Assembly: GCF_900104355.1 (NCBI RefSeq) | Contig: NZ_FNIY01000001.1 | Span: 620,001-684,000, forward strand | DNA from: Phyllobacterium sp. OV277 | GTDB taxonomy: Bacteria; Pseudomonadota; Alphaproteobacteria; Rhizobiales; Rhizobiaceae | DNA length: 64,000 nt | Direction: 5' to 3' | In this document: positions 57,404 to 64,000 of the stretch, piece by piece | How the letters are laid out: every line of letters starts with the position of its first letter | Position numbering within the stretch: position 1 is the first letter of the stretch | Position numbers and translations under genes: made by a program | Notes under the pieces: model-generated | The model's input: only the letters and a program-made list of their open reading frames with translations | Database searches by the model: none | Told to the model about the DNA's origin: nothing

Positions 57404-57766
57404 TCAAGACCTTTCCGGATCGTTTTCCAGCCGGATCGGCTGGCCATGCGGGGTAGCATGGGCAGCACGCTGCCATGCAGCAGCCAAATGATCAATATCA
57501 GTGGAATTTGTCACGTTTTTTGCAGCGATCAGCGATTCCAGCGCGGCAACCCAGCATTGATAATAATCACTGCCATCATCGAGAGCGCCCGGACGCTTCA
57601 ATTCGGCCGATAGCGCCTGCGCCCATTCATCCCAGCCGAACAAGCCTTGTTCATGCAATGCAAGCACCATGGCAAAGGCTTCTGCCTGCCACGGTTCGGC
57701 AAAAACAGGCGCATCGATCCCGTCGCCCAACCCTTGCGAATACGCAATCAGATCACGCAAGCTCAA
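57404..57766 (-). CDS. Nitrile hydratase accessory (activator) protein
   Basis: A 120-residue protein of the nitrile hydratase accessory family. These small proteins help insert cobalt and oxidise the active-site cysteines of the alpha subunit. The sequence FAEPWQAEAFAMVLALHEQG (about residues 21-40) then WDEWAQALSAEL, YYQCWVAALE is characteristic and is also related to the N-terminal part of the beta subunit. A TTG at 57766, six bases after GGAGAG, is preferred, giving a 14-base overlap with the beta gene. Placement after alpha and beta is the usual order. Confidence 0.85.
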   Translation of the reverse strand: MSLRDLIAYSQGLGDGIDAPVFAEPWQAEAFAMVLALHEQGLFGWDEWAQALSAELKRPGALDDGSDYYQCWVAALESLIAAKNVTNSTDIDHLAAAWQRAAHATPHGQPIRLENDPERS

Positions 57767-58412
57767 GATAGCTCTCCCAGGCGTCAATGCTGACAGTCAA
57801 CGTCGGATCGGCACCCTCACCCCAGATCTCGTCCGCCTTGAACACGACCGTATAGACATATTGCGGGTTCTCGCCCTCGCCATGGGCATTGCTGTCAGGC
57901 AAAACAAAACCACCCCGCATTGCCTCCACAATGCCCATTTTCCCGCGGGCATAGCGCGGCAGCCGGGTATGTGTTTCTGGATTGAAATTGCGCGTCTTCA
58001 CATGGTCCCCCACCTGAAAGCGTGGTGCCACCTCAACCGGTCGGTCACATGGTCCACCCTTTGCCAGAACAGACGCTACATTTTCAGCTTTCAACGTGCG
58101 CTTGGGCTCAGTACCCTTGCCGAGCGAATGCGCGTCCTTCAATTCAGCATCGGTCACAAATCCGTGGCGCTTGAGCAATATTTCCAGCGCTTTTGTCCAG
58201 ATTTCATAATAGCTGGATGAGTAGTAATCAGCCGGATGCAGGCTTTCCCGCGCGTGACGGCTTTCGTCGATATTCCAATGGCCGATCGCTCCGGCGGCCA
58301 GTGTCAGACCAAGCGCCCGCTTTTCCCATGCGGCATGAAAATACGGCTCATCCTTTTCCGGATTGACCGGACCAAAGCCCATCTGCCCGCCAAGATCCTG
58401 CGGTCCGTTCAT
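57753..58412 (-). CDS. nthB: Nitrile hydratase beta subunit
   Basis: A 219-residue beta subunit. [16 protein letters not shown] at the start and the C-terminal SH3-like region [20 protein letters not shown] with the ARGKMG turn (about residues 134-160) are diagnostic. ATG 58412 overlaps the alpha stop (ATGA). With the alpha chain it forms the cytoplasmic enzyme that hydrates nitriles to amides. Confidence 0.93.
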   Translation of the reverse strand: MNGPQDLGGQMGFGPVNPEKDEPYFHAAWEKRALGLTLAAGAIGHWNIDESRHARESLHPADYYSSSYYEIWTKALEILLKRHGFVTDAELKDAHSLGKGTEPKRTLKAENVASVLAKGGPCDRPVEVAPRFQVGDHVKTRNFNPETHTRLPRYARGKMGIVEAMRGGFVLPDSNAHGEGENPQYVYTVVFKADEIWGEGADPTLTVSIDAWESYLELA

Positions 58413-59029
58413 GCGACCTCCGGAACGCGCGCCAAACCGGTGCCAATCATCGAATCGCGCGTCACCAGTTCGGCCAGTTGTTCTTCGTTCCAGCCATCCG
58501 TGCCTTCGGGGCGGAGGGGTATCACCAGATAACGCAGTTCGGCAGTCGAATCCCACACCCGAATACTGGTCGCCTCTGGCAAAACCAGATCAAACTCCGC
58601 CAGCACACCGCGCGGATCGATAACCGCGCGTGACCGGTAAGGCGGCGATTTATACCAGACAGGCGGCAGGCCCAGCACCGACCACGGATAGCAGGAGCAA
58701 AGAGTACACACGACGAGGTTGTGGGTTTCGTCAGTGTTGAACACTGCCTGCATGTGCTCGCCCTGACGGCCCGAATAACTAAGCGACCCAATAGCTGCAG
58801 TTGCATCGCGCTTCAACCAGGCATTGAACTCAGGATCAACCCACGCCTTGGCCACGACACGCGCGCCGTTGCGCGGCCCGACCTTGGTCTCATAGGTCTC
58901 GACAATGGCATCGATAGCCTTGGGATCAACGAGCCCTTTTTCGGTGAGGATCGTCTCCAATGCCCGCACCCGCGCGGCCATAGGATCAAGTTCATTATCG
59001 TGGTGGTGATCATCGTGATGGTGTGGCAT
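58409..59029 (-). CDS. nthA: Nitrile hydratase alpha subunit, cobalt type
   Basis: A 206-residue alpha subunit. The metal centre is [10 protein letters not shown] (about residues 109-118); threonine in CTLCSC marks the cobalt enzyme, whereas iron enzymes have serine. The catalytic cysteines are oxidised to sulfenic and sulfinic acid in active enzyme. The N-terminus is a histidine-rich [13 protein letters not shown] run, seen in some rhizobial enzymes and perhaps a metal-holding tail. First gene of the operon; no amidase follows, so amide must be used by an enzyme elsewhere. Confidence 0.94.
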   Translation of the reverse strand: MPHHHDDHHHDNELDPMAARVRALETILTEKGLVDPKAIDAIVETYETKVGPRNGARVVAKAWVDPEFNAWLKRDATAAIGSLSYSGRQGEHMQAVFNTDETHNLVVCTLCSCYPWSVLGLPPVWYKSPPYRSRAVIDPRGVLAEFDLVLPEATSIRVWDSTAELRYLVIPLRPEGTDGWNEEQLAELVTRDSMIGTGLARVPEVA

Positions 59030-59108
59030 GAGTTAATTGTAATGCCGCCGCGCTCACTCATCAAGCAGATCGGCAGGCTTAATTTGCGCCGGTATCCGGG
59101 ATAGCTTC

Positions 59109-60407
59109 ATGAAAATACTTGTACTTGGCGGCAATGGTTTCATCGGACAGGCTGTGTGCCACAAACTGGCAATGAACGGCCATTCTGTTACCGGCATCGG
59201 GCGAAGCATCCAGGCGGCGCGCCAACGCCTGCCGGAAATCGAATGGCAATCTGTCGATATCGGAAAACTGCTGCAATCGGATGCTTGGCTTGCCCTGATC
59301 AGCGGGATGGATGTTATCGTCAATTGTGCGGGCGCCCTGCAAGACGGTGCCCGGGACGATGTGACAGCCGTCCAGCAAAGTGCCATGCTCGCGCTCTATC
59401 AGGCGGCTCAGCGGGTTTCCATCAAACTCATCGTGCAGATTTCCGCAGAAACCGAAAAAAGTGGCGCAGACCTGCCATTCATTGCCACCAAGCGTTTTGC
59501 CGACATCGCTCTCAAACAATCAACTCTGCCATATGTGATCTTGCGGCCTGCTCTCGTCATTGGCCGTAATGCAAATGGCGGTTCGGCCCTTATCCGGGCT
59601 TTGGCATCGTTTCCCTTCCTCACACCACTGATATTTCATAACCACCCGGTGGAATTTGTTGCTTTGGATGATGTAACCGAAACCGTCCTCACCTGTATCG
59701 AAGGAAAGATCACGCCGGGTTCAGATTTCGCACTCGTTGCTCCCAGGACCCATACCTTGGCTGAGGTGGTGGCCGCACATCGGGCATGGCTGGGGCTCAA
59801 ACCCGCTTCTGTTCTGCGCCTGCCAGAAATAGCGGCAAATCTGATGGCTCGTGCCGCTGACCTCACTGGCCACCTCGGCTGGCGCTCTCCCCTGCGCTCG
59901 ACTGTTATGGCGATCATGATGGATGGCATTGTCTCGGGCGACATCGAAAAAGCTGGCGCTTCGGCTACACGACCAGAACTCCTCACATTGACGGAAACAT
60001 TGTCCAGACATACCGCCGGTGTGCAGGATCTCTGGTTTGCGCGGCTATACCTGCTGAAACCATTGATGATCCTCACCCTCTCCCTCTTCTGGATAGCGTC
60101 AGGGGCACTGAGCTTATTGAGTTTTGATATGGCGGCTGGCAATCTTGTACCCGGTTTCGGTCCTTTGGGTGCCGAATTGCTCACGGCAATCACCAGTCTT
60201 GCCGACATCCTTCTCGGCTTATTCGTCCTGCTCAGGCGGCACGCTATCAAGGCCATGCTTGGAATGTTGCTTCTCAGTGCTGCCTATCTTCTTGCAGGAA
60301 CACTTCTCGCCCCTATTCTCTGGCTTGATCCTCTCGGACCTTATGTAAAAGTGATCCCTTCAATGGTTCTCACTCTGGCCTGCCTTGCCATATTCAACGA
60401 GCGCTAG
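59109..60407 (+). CDS. SDR oxidoreductase fused to DoxX-like membrane domain
   Basis: A 432-residue fusion. Residues 1-290 are an atypical extended SDR/NAD(P)-binding domain: LGGNGFIGQAVCHKLA (residues 5-20) is the dinucleotide motif, and no clear YxxxK pair is seen. Residues about 305-432 hold four membrane helices of the DoxX-like type. A DUF2269 membrane gene starts three bases after the stop, a known partnership. Divergent from nitrile hydratase by 79 bases, so the two share a promoter region. Role unknown. Confidence 0.85.
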   Translation: MKILVLGGNGFIGQAVCHKLAMNGHSVTGIGRSIQAARQRLPEIEWQSVDIGKLLQSDAWLALISGMDVIVNCAGALQDGARDDVTAVQQSAMLALYQAAQRVSIKLIVQISAETEKSGADLPFIATKRFADIALKQSTLPYVILRPALVIGRNANGGSALIRALASFPFLTPLIFHNHPVEFVALDDVTETVLTCIEGKITPGSDFALVAPRTHTLAEVVAAHRAWLGLKPASVLRLPEIAANLMARAADLTGHLGWRSPLRSTVMAIMMDGIVSGDIEKAGASATRPELLTLTETLSRHTAGVQDLWFARLYLLKPLMILTLSLFWIASGALSLLSFDMAAGNLVPGFGPLGAELLTAITSLADILLGLFVLLRRHAIKAMLGMLLLSAAYLLAGTLLAPILWLDPLGPYVKVIPSMVLTLACLAIFNER

Positions 60408-60410
60408 AAA

Positions 60411-60887
60411 ATGCTGTATCAGGATATTCTCCGCCTCATCCATGTCATCGGCGCAACCGTTCTATTCGGCACCGGCTCAGGCATCGCATTCTTCATGGTC
60501 ATGGCGCACAGGACGCGCAATCCGGCAATTATCAGCCATGTTGCGGGCATAGTCGTTCTTGCCGATACGGTTTTCACGGCCTCGGCAGTCATTCTGCAAC
60601 CGATCAGCGGTTATCTCCTGGCAAAATCCATCGGATGGACGTTGGACACACCGTGGATTGCCCTGTCACTGGGCCTCTATGTCCTTATCGGTCTTTTCTG
60701 GCTGCCGGTCGTCTGGATACAGATTCAGTTGCGCAACATCGCCACACAAGCAGCGGCAAGCGGGGCTGAACTACCCGCCCACTACTTCAGGCTTTATAAC
60801 ATCTGGTTTATTTGCGGGTTTCCCGCATTTGCCGCAGTCATTGCCATTTTCTGGCTGATGCTCACCAAACCCGATCTCAGCTGGTAA
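60411..60887 (+). CDS. DUF2269-family membrane protein
   Basis: A 158-residue protein with four membrane spans. ILRLIHVIGATVLFGTGSGIAFFM (split: ILRLIHVIGATVLFG, residues 5-19) and WLPVVWIQIQLR (about 100-111) match DUF2269. It follows the SDR-DoxX gene by three bases, forming an operon; both are probably integral partners. No catalytic motif is visible. Confidence 0.85.
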   Translation: MLYQDILRLIHVIGATVLFGTGSGIAFFMVMAHRTRNPAIISHVAGIVVLADTVFTASAVILQPISGYLLAKSIGWTLDTPWIALSLGLYVLIGLFWLPVVWIQIQLRNIATQAAASGAELPAHYFRLYNIWFICGFPAFAAVIAIFWLMLTKPDLSW

Positions 60888-60891
60888 AACG

Positions 60892-61485
60892 CTATTTCAG
60901 CATCGGCCAGAGACTGGCAACCAGCAAGGCGGCCATTGAAATATTGAACCATTTCAGTCGCGCGGGATCGGACAACCAGCCGCGCATGAACTGGCCAAAT
61001 ATGGCCCAGCTTGATACCGACGGGATATTCACCACCGCAAAGGCGATGCCGACGATCAGAACCGTGAGGTAATAGGATTGTGGCGCGGTATAGGTGGCCA
61101 TGGCAGTCACCGCCATCACCCACGCCTTGGGATTGATCCACTGGAACGCCGCTGCCTCCATAAATGTCATGGGCCGCGTATTGCCATCCACAGCGCCCAG
61201 CGAGCGTGATGTGGCGATCTTGTAAGCAAGATAGACGAGATAAGCGCCACCGGCGAATTTCAGGATCGTGTAGACAAGCGGAATAGTCTGGATCAGCGCG
61301 CCAAGGCCAAGCCCGACGCCGATCAGCAGCGTGAAAAAGCCGCTGCCAATGCCAAACATGTGCGGAATGGTGCGCTTGAAGCCGAAATTCACACCGGAGG
61401 CCAGCAACATCAGATTGTTCGGCCCGGGTGTGATCGACGTAACAAAGGCAAAGACCAGCAATGTGAAAAAGATTTCGAGCGACAT
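60892..61485 (-). CDS. LysE-family amino-acid exporter
   Basis: A 197-residue LysE/RhtB transporter with five to six membrane spans. TPGPNNLMLLASGVNFG (about residues 20-36) is the family signature. It should export an amino acid or derivative; the substrate is unknown. It follows ilvH on the same strand with a perfect hairpin between. Confidence 0.9.
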   Translation of the reverse strand: MSLEIFFTLLVFAFVTSITPGPNNLMLLASGVNFGFKRTIPHMFGIGSGFFTLLIGVGLGLGALIQTIPLVYTILKFAGGAYLVYLAYKIATSRSLGAVDGNTRPMTFMEAAAFQWINPKAWVMAVTAMATYTAPQSYYLTVLIVGIAFAVVNIPSVSSWAIFGQFMRGWLSDPARLKWFNISMAALLVASLWPMLK

Positions 61486-61552
61486 GACAAACCAGACCTG
61501 ATGCGTTGGGGAGATGTAAGCGTCAGGCAGGTATGGCTCAATCGCAATCTTG

Positions 61553-61578
61553 TCAGGGATACAATTACGTATCCCTGA
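61553..61578. other. Perfect hairpin between ilvH and the LysE-type gene
   Basis: TCAGGGATAC pairs with GTATCCCTGA around a six-base loop. It has no T-run on the minus strand (CTGACAAG follows), so it is probably a weak terminator or transcript-end stabiliser. Confidence 0.5.
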
Positions 61579-61594
61579 GTTTGATCGTTGAAGC

Positions 61595-62167
61595 TTACAT
61601 GCCCTGCGGGCCGCGGTTCATGGCGGCGACACCTGTCCGGCAAATCTCCACGAGGCCAAGCGGCTTCATGATGGCGATGAACTGGTCGAGCTTTGAACCC
61701 TTGCCGGTTATTTCGAAGATGAAATGTTCCGTGGTGGCATCGGCCACCTTGGCATGGAATGCATCGGCAAGGCGCAGTGCCTCGTTGCGGTTTTCACCAA
61801 GACCGGCCACCTTGACCAGCGCCAGCTCGCGCTGGATCGGCTTGTCATTGCCAAGCTCATCCGCACGCACGGAAAGATCAACCACCCGGTGCACCGGAAC
61901 AATGCGCTCCAGCTGGTGGCGGATCTGGTCGAGCACATGCGGCGTGCCCCGTGTCACGATGGTGATGCGGGACAGATGCTGCTCATGCTCGGTTTCAGAG
62001 ACGGTGAGGCTTTCAATGTTGTAGCCACGCCCGGAGAACAGGCCGATGACACGGGCAAGGACGCCGGGTTCATTGTCAACGAGAACCGATAGCACTGTGG
62101 TGATCGGTAGTTCTGTCTCCTTGGCAATGAAATATGCCGAGCCGGAGGCTAGATTTTGAGCGTTCAT
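61595..62167 (-). CDS. ilvH: Acetolactate synthase small (regulatory) subunit
   Basis: A 190-residue regulatory subunit that confers valine inhibition and boosts activity of IlvI. The ACT domain is TVLSVLVDNEPGVLARVIGL (about residues 24-43) with GRGYNIESL; the C-terminal half is the ALS_ss_C domain. It follows ilvI by 21 bases. Length is standard for rhizobia. Confidence 0.96.
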   Translation of the reverse strand: MNAQNLASGSAYFIAKETELPITTVLSVLVDNEPGVLARVIGLFSGRGYNIESLTVSETEHEQHLSRITIVTRGTPHVLDQIRHQLERIVPVHRVVDLSVRADELGNDKPIQRELALVKVAGLGENRNEALRLADAFHAKVADATTEHFIFEITGKGSKLDQFIAIMKPLGLVEICRTGVAAMNRGPQGM

Positions 62168-62188
62168 TTGGTTCTTCTCTCCGGTTTC

Positions 62189-63994
62189 TTAAACGAGCTG
62201 CCGACCTTTGGCATCGATAGCGTTGGCAACGGCTTCATCGGTGGCTTCGTCGGGCAATAGCATCTCATTATGCGCCTTGCCGGATGGAATCATCGGGAAA
62301 CAGTTTGCCAGATTGGCCACGCGGCAATCGAACAGAACAGGCTTTTTGACATCAATCATTTCCTGAATGGCATCATCCAGCTGATCGGGTTTTTCGCAGC
62401 GAATGCCATGGCCGCCATAGGCTTCCGCCAGCTTGACGAAATCCGGCAGGGCTTCCGTATAGGAATGCGACAGGCGGTTGCCATGCAGCAACTGCTGCCA
62501 CTGGCGGACCATGCCCATATACTGGTTGTTCAGGATGAAAATCTTGATTGGCGCTTCATACTGCACCGCCGCGCTCATCTCCTGCATGGTCATCTGCACC
62601 GAAGCATCGCCGGCAATATCGATAACCAGCGAATTCGGATGGGCAATCTGCACACCCAATGCTGCTGGCAAGCCATAACCCATGGTGCCGAGACCACCCG
62701 ACGTCATCCAGCGGTTCGGCTTTTCAAAGCCATAGAACTGCGCCGCCCACATCTGGTGCTGGCCAACTTCCGTGGTGATGAAGGTGTCGCGATCCTTGGT
62801 CAGTTCATAGAGCCGCTCCAATGCATATTGTGGCATGATCACGTCTTTGTTGCGGGTATAGGACAGTGATTTGCGCCCGCGCCATTTATCGATCTGCGAC
62901 CACCATTCACCCATCGCCTTCTTGTCAGGACGCTCGGATGTGGCGCGCCACAGGCGGATCATATCTTCCAGAACCCGGCCAACATCGCCGATCACAGGGA
63001 TATCAACGCGAACCGCCTTGTTGATCGAGGACGGATCGATATCGATGTGAATTTTCTTGGAATTGGGCGAGAACGCATTGAGACGACCGGTGATGCGGTC
63101 ATCAAAACGCGCGCCGATGCAGACCATGACATCACAATCATGCATTGTCATATTGGCTTCGTAAGTGCCGTGCATGCCGAGCATTCCCAGCCAGTTCTTG
63201 CCGGATGCAGGATAGGCACCGAGGCCCATCAGGGTCGAAGTGATCGGGAAATTGGTCAGTTCAACCAGTTCGCGCAGCAACTGGCTGGCCTGCGGGCCGG
63301 AATTGATAACGCCGCCGCCGGAATAGATGACCGGGCGCTTGGCAGTTGCCATCAATGCAACAGCCTGCTTGATTGCCTCGATATCGCCCTCGACTTTTGG
63401 ACGATAGCTGGTGCGCGGCGATGTTTCCGGCGGTGTATAGAAGCCGGTGGCAAACTGAACGTCCTTCGGAACATCAACGAGAACCGGACCGGGACGGCCG
63501 GTGCGGGCAACGTGGAAGGCTTCGTGCAGAACACGCGCCAGATCATTGACGTCCTTCACCAGCCAGTTGTGCTTGGTGCAGGGACGCGTGATGCCGATTG
63601 TATCACACTCCTGAAACGCATCCGAACCGATGAGCGTTGTCGGAACCTGACCACTGATGCAAACCAGCGGGATCGAGTCCATCAGCGCATCCTGCAATGG
63701 CGTCACCGCATTGGTGGCACCGGGACCTGAAGTCACCAGCATAACGCCAACCTTGCCGGTCGAACGGGCATAGCCTTCAGCCGCATGCCCCGCGCCCTGC
63801 TCGTGGCGAACCAGAACGTGGTTGATTTTGTCCTGCTGATGCAGCTCATCATAAATGGGAAGGACCGCACCACCCGGATAACCGAAAATATCCGTCACGC
63901 CCTGATCGATGAGTGCCTGGATGACCATTTCGGCCCCGGTCATCTCCCGTCGTTGCGATGCGTGGTTGTCACTATCCTGCTTGTCTGCGGTCAT
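62189..63994 (-). CDS. ilvI: Acetolactate synthase large (catalytic) subunit
   Basis: A 601-residue TPP- and FAD-dependent enzyme, first common step of branched-chain amino-acid synthesis. The TPP glutamate is in VLVRHEQGAGHAAEGYA (about residues 61-77), and the TPP/Mg motif in GDASVQMTMQEMSAA then LNNQ (about residues 464-492). FAD and central domains are intact. It is complete; the ATG at 63994 lies six bases from the window edge, so its promoter and any attenuator are outside. Upstream of ilvH in one operon. Confidence 0.96.
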   Translation of the reverse strand: MTADKQDSDNHASQRREMTGAEMVIQALIDQGVTDIFGYPGGAVLPIYDELHQQDKINHVLVRHEQGAGHAAEGYARSTGKVGVMLVTSGPGATNAVTPLQDALMDSIPLVCISGQVPTTLIGSDAFQECDTIGITRPCTKHNWLVKDVNDLARVLHEAFHVARTGRPGPVLVDVPKDVQFATGFYTPPETSPRTSYRPKVEGDIEAIKQAVALMATAKRPVIYSGGGVINSGPQASQLLRELVELTNFPITSTLMGLGAYPASGKNWLGMLGMHGTYEANMTMHDCDVMVCIGARFDDRITGRLNAFSPNSKKIHIDIDPSSINKAVRVDIPVIGDVGRVLEDMIRLWRATSERPDKKAMGEWWSQIDKWRGRKSLSYTRNKDVIMPQYALERLYELTKDRDTFITTEVGQHQMWAAQFYGFEKPNRWMTSGGLGTMGYGLPAALGVQIAHPNSLVIDIAGDASVQMTMQEMSAAVQYEAPIKIFILNNQYMGMVRQWQQLLHGNRLSHSYTEALPDFVKLAEAYGGHGIRCEKPDQLDDAIQEMIDVKKPVLFDCRVANLANCFPMIPSGKAHNEMLLPDEATDEAVANAIDAKGRQLV

Positions 63995-64000
63995 CGGTCT

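Overview
The window looks like a chromosomal segment of an alphaproteobacterium of the order Hyphomicrobiales (Rhizobiales), most likely Brucellaceae or Phyllobacteriaceae. The grounds are gene content and style: a fused SecDF, a thiC-thiO-thiS-thiG operon behind a TPP riboswitch, a lone rpsU, a heterotetrameric-type sarcosine oxidase operon, a BA14K-like secreted protein, and tight ATGA-overlapped operons in moderately GC-rich DNA. I see no phage, insertion sequence or CRISPR array. Genus is an inference. Nearly all of the sequence is coding, and the first 4 kb are visibly more AT-rich than the rest.

Region 1 (1-14.8 kb) is surface-glycan chemistry. It begins with a minus-strand cluster of two family-2 glycosyltransferases, UDP-galactopyranose mutase (glf) and a truncated gene at the edge. 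A dimethylglycine-dehydrogenase-like flavoprotein follows. Next comes a minus-strand operon whose two first genes resemble the mycobacterial route to polyprenyl-phosphoryl-arabinose: a HAD-UbiA fusion like decaprenyl-phosphate phosphoribosyltransferase and a DprE1-like FAD oxidase. They are followed by a small EamA/ArnF-like carrier, an extended SDR and a class-III aminotransferase. A convergent 573-residue membrane protein has the look of a GT-C glycosyltransferase. Together they suggest a lipid-linked pentose-like sugar that is made, flipped and transferred outside the membrane.

Region 2 (15-25 kb) holds a large MscS channel, sarcosine oxidase soxDAG (no soxB), the purine catabolism pair guaD-puuD, a palindromic repeat and a 2OG-Fe(II) oxygenase. 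Region 3 (25-33.6 kb) holds secDF, a Kef-type K+/H+ antiporter, a YbhN/MprF-type membrane protein, an MFS transporter and a small serine hydrolase. Region 4 (33.6-38.5 kb) is a sulfate uptake operon (sbp-cysT-cysW, no cysA) divergent from an Rrf2 regulator, then a second copy of the repeat and a methyltransferase.

Region 5 (38.5-48.6 kb) carries the thiamin operon and its riboswitch, an FMN reductase, rpsU, a RidA protein, tRNA-Lys(CTT) with its own promoter and terminator, and genes for PhzF, cupin, Nudix and endonuclease/phosphatase-family proteins. Region 6 (48.6-64 kb) carries ilvC, a TetR regulator, a flavin monooxygenase, kup, pdxJ, tenA, a RecD-like helicase, a cobalt-type nitrile hydratase operon, an SDR-DoxX plus DUF2269 pair, a LysE exporter and ilvH-ilvI. 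Branched-chain amino-acid synthesis (ilvC, ilvIH) and cofactor synthesis (thi, pdxJ) are housekeeping; the sugar-lipid operon and nitrile hydratase are the accessory parts.
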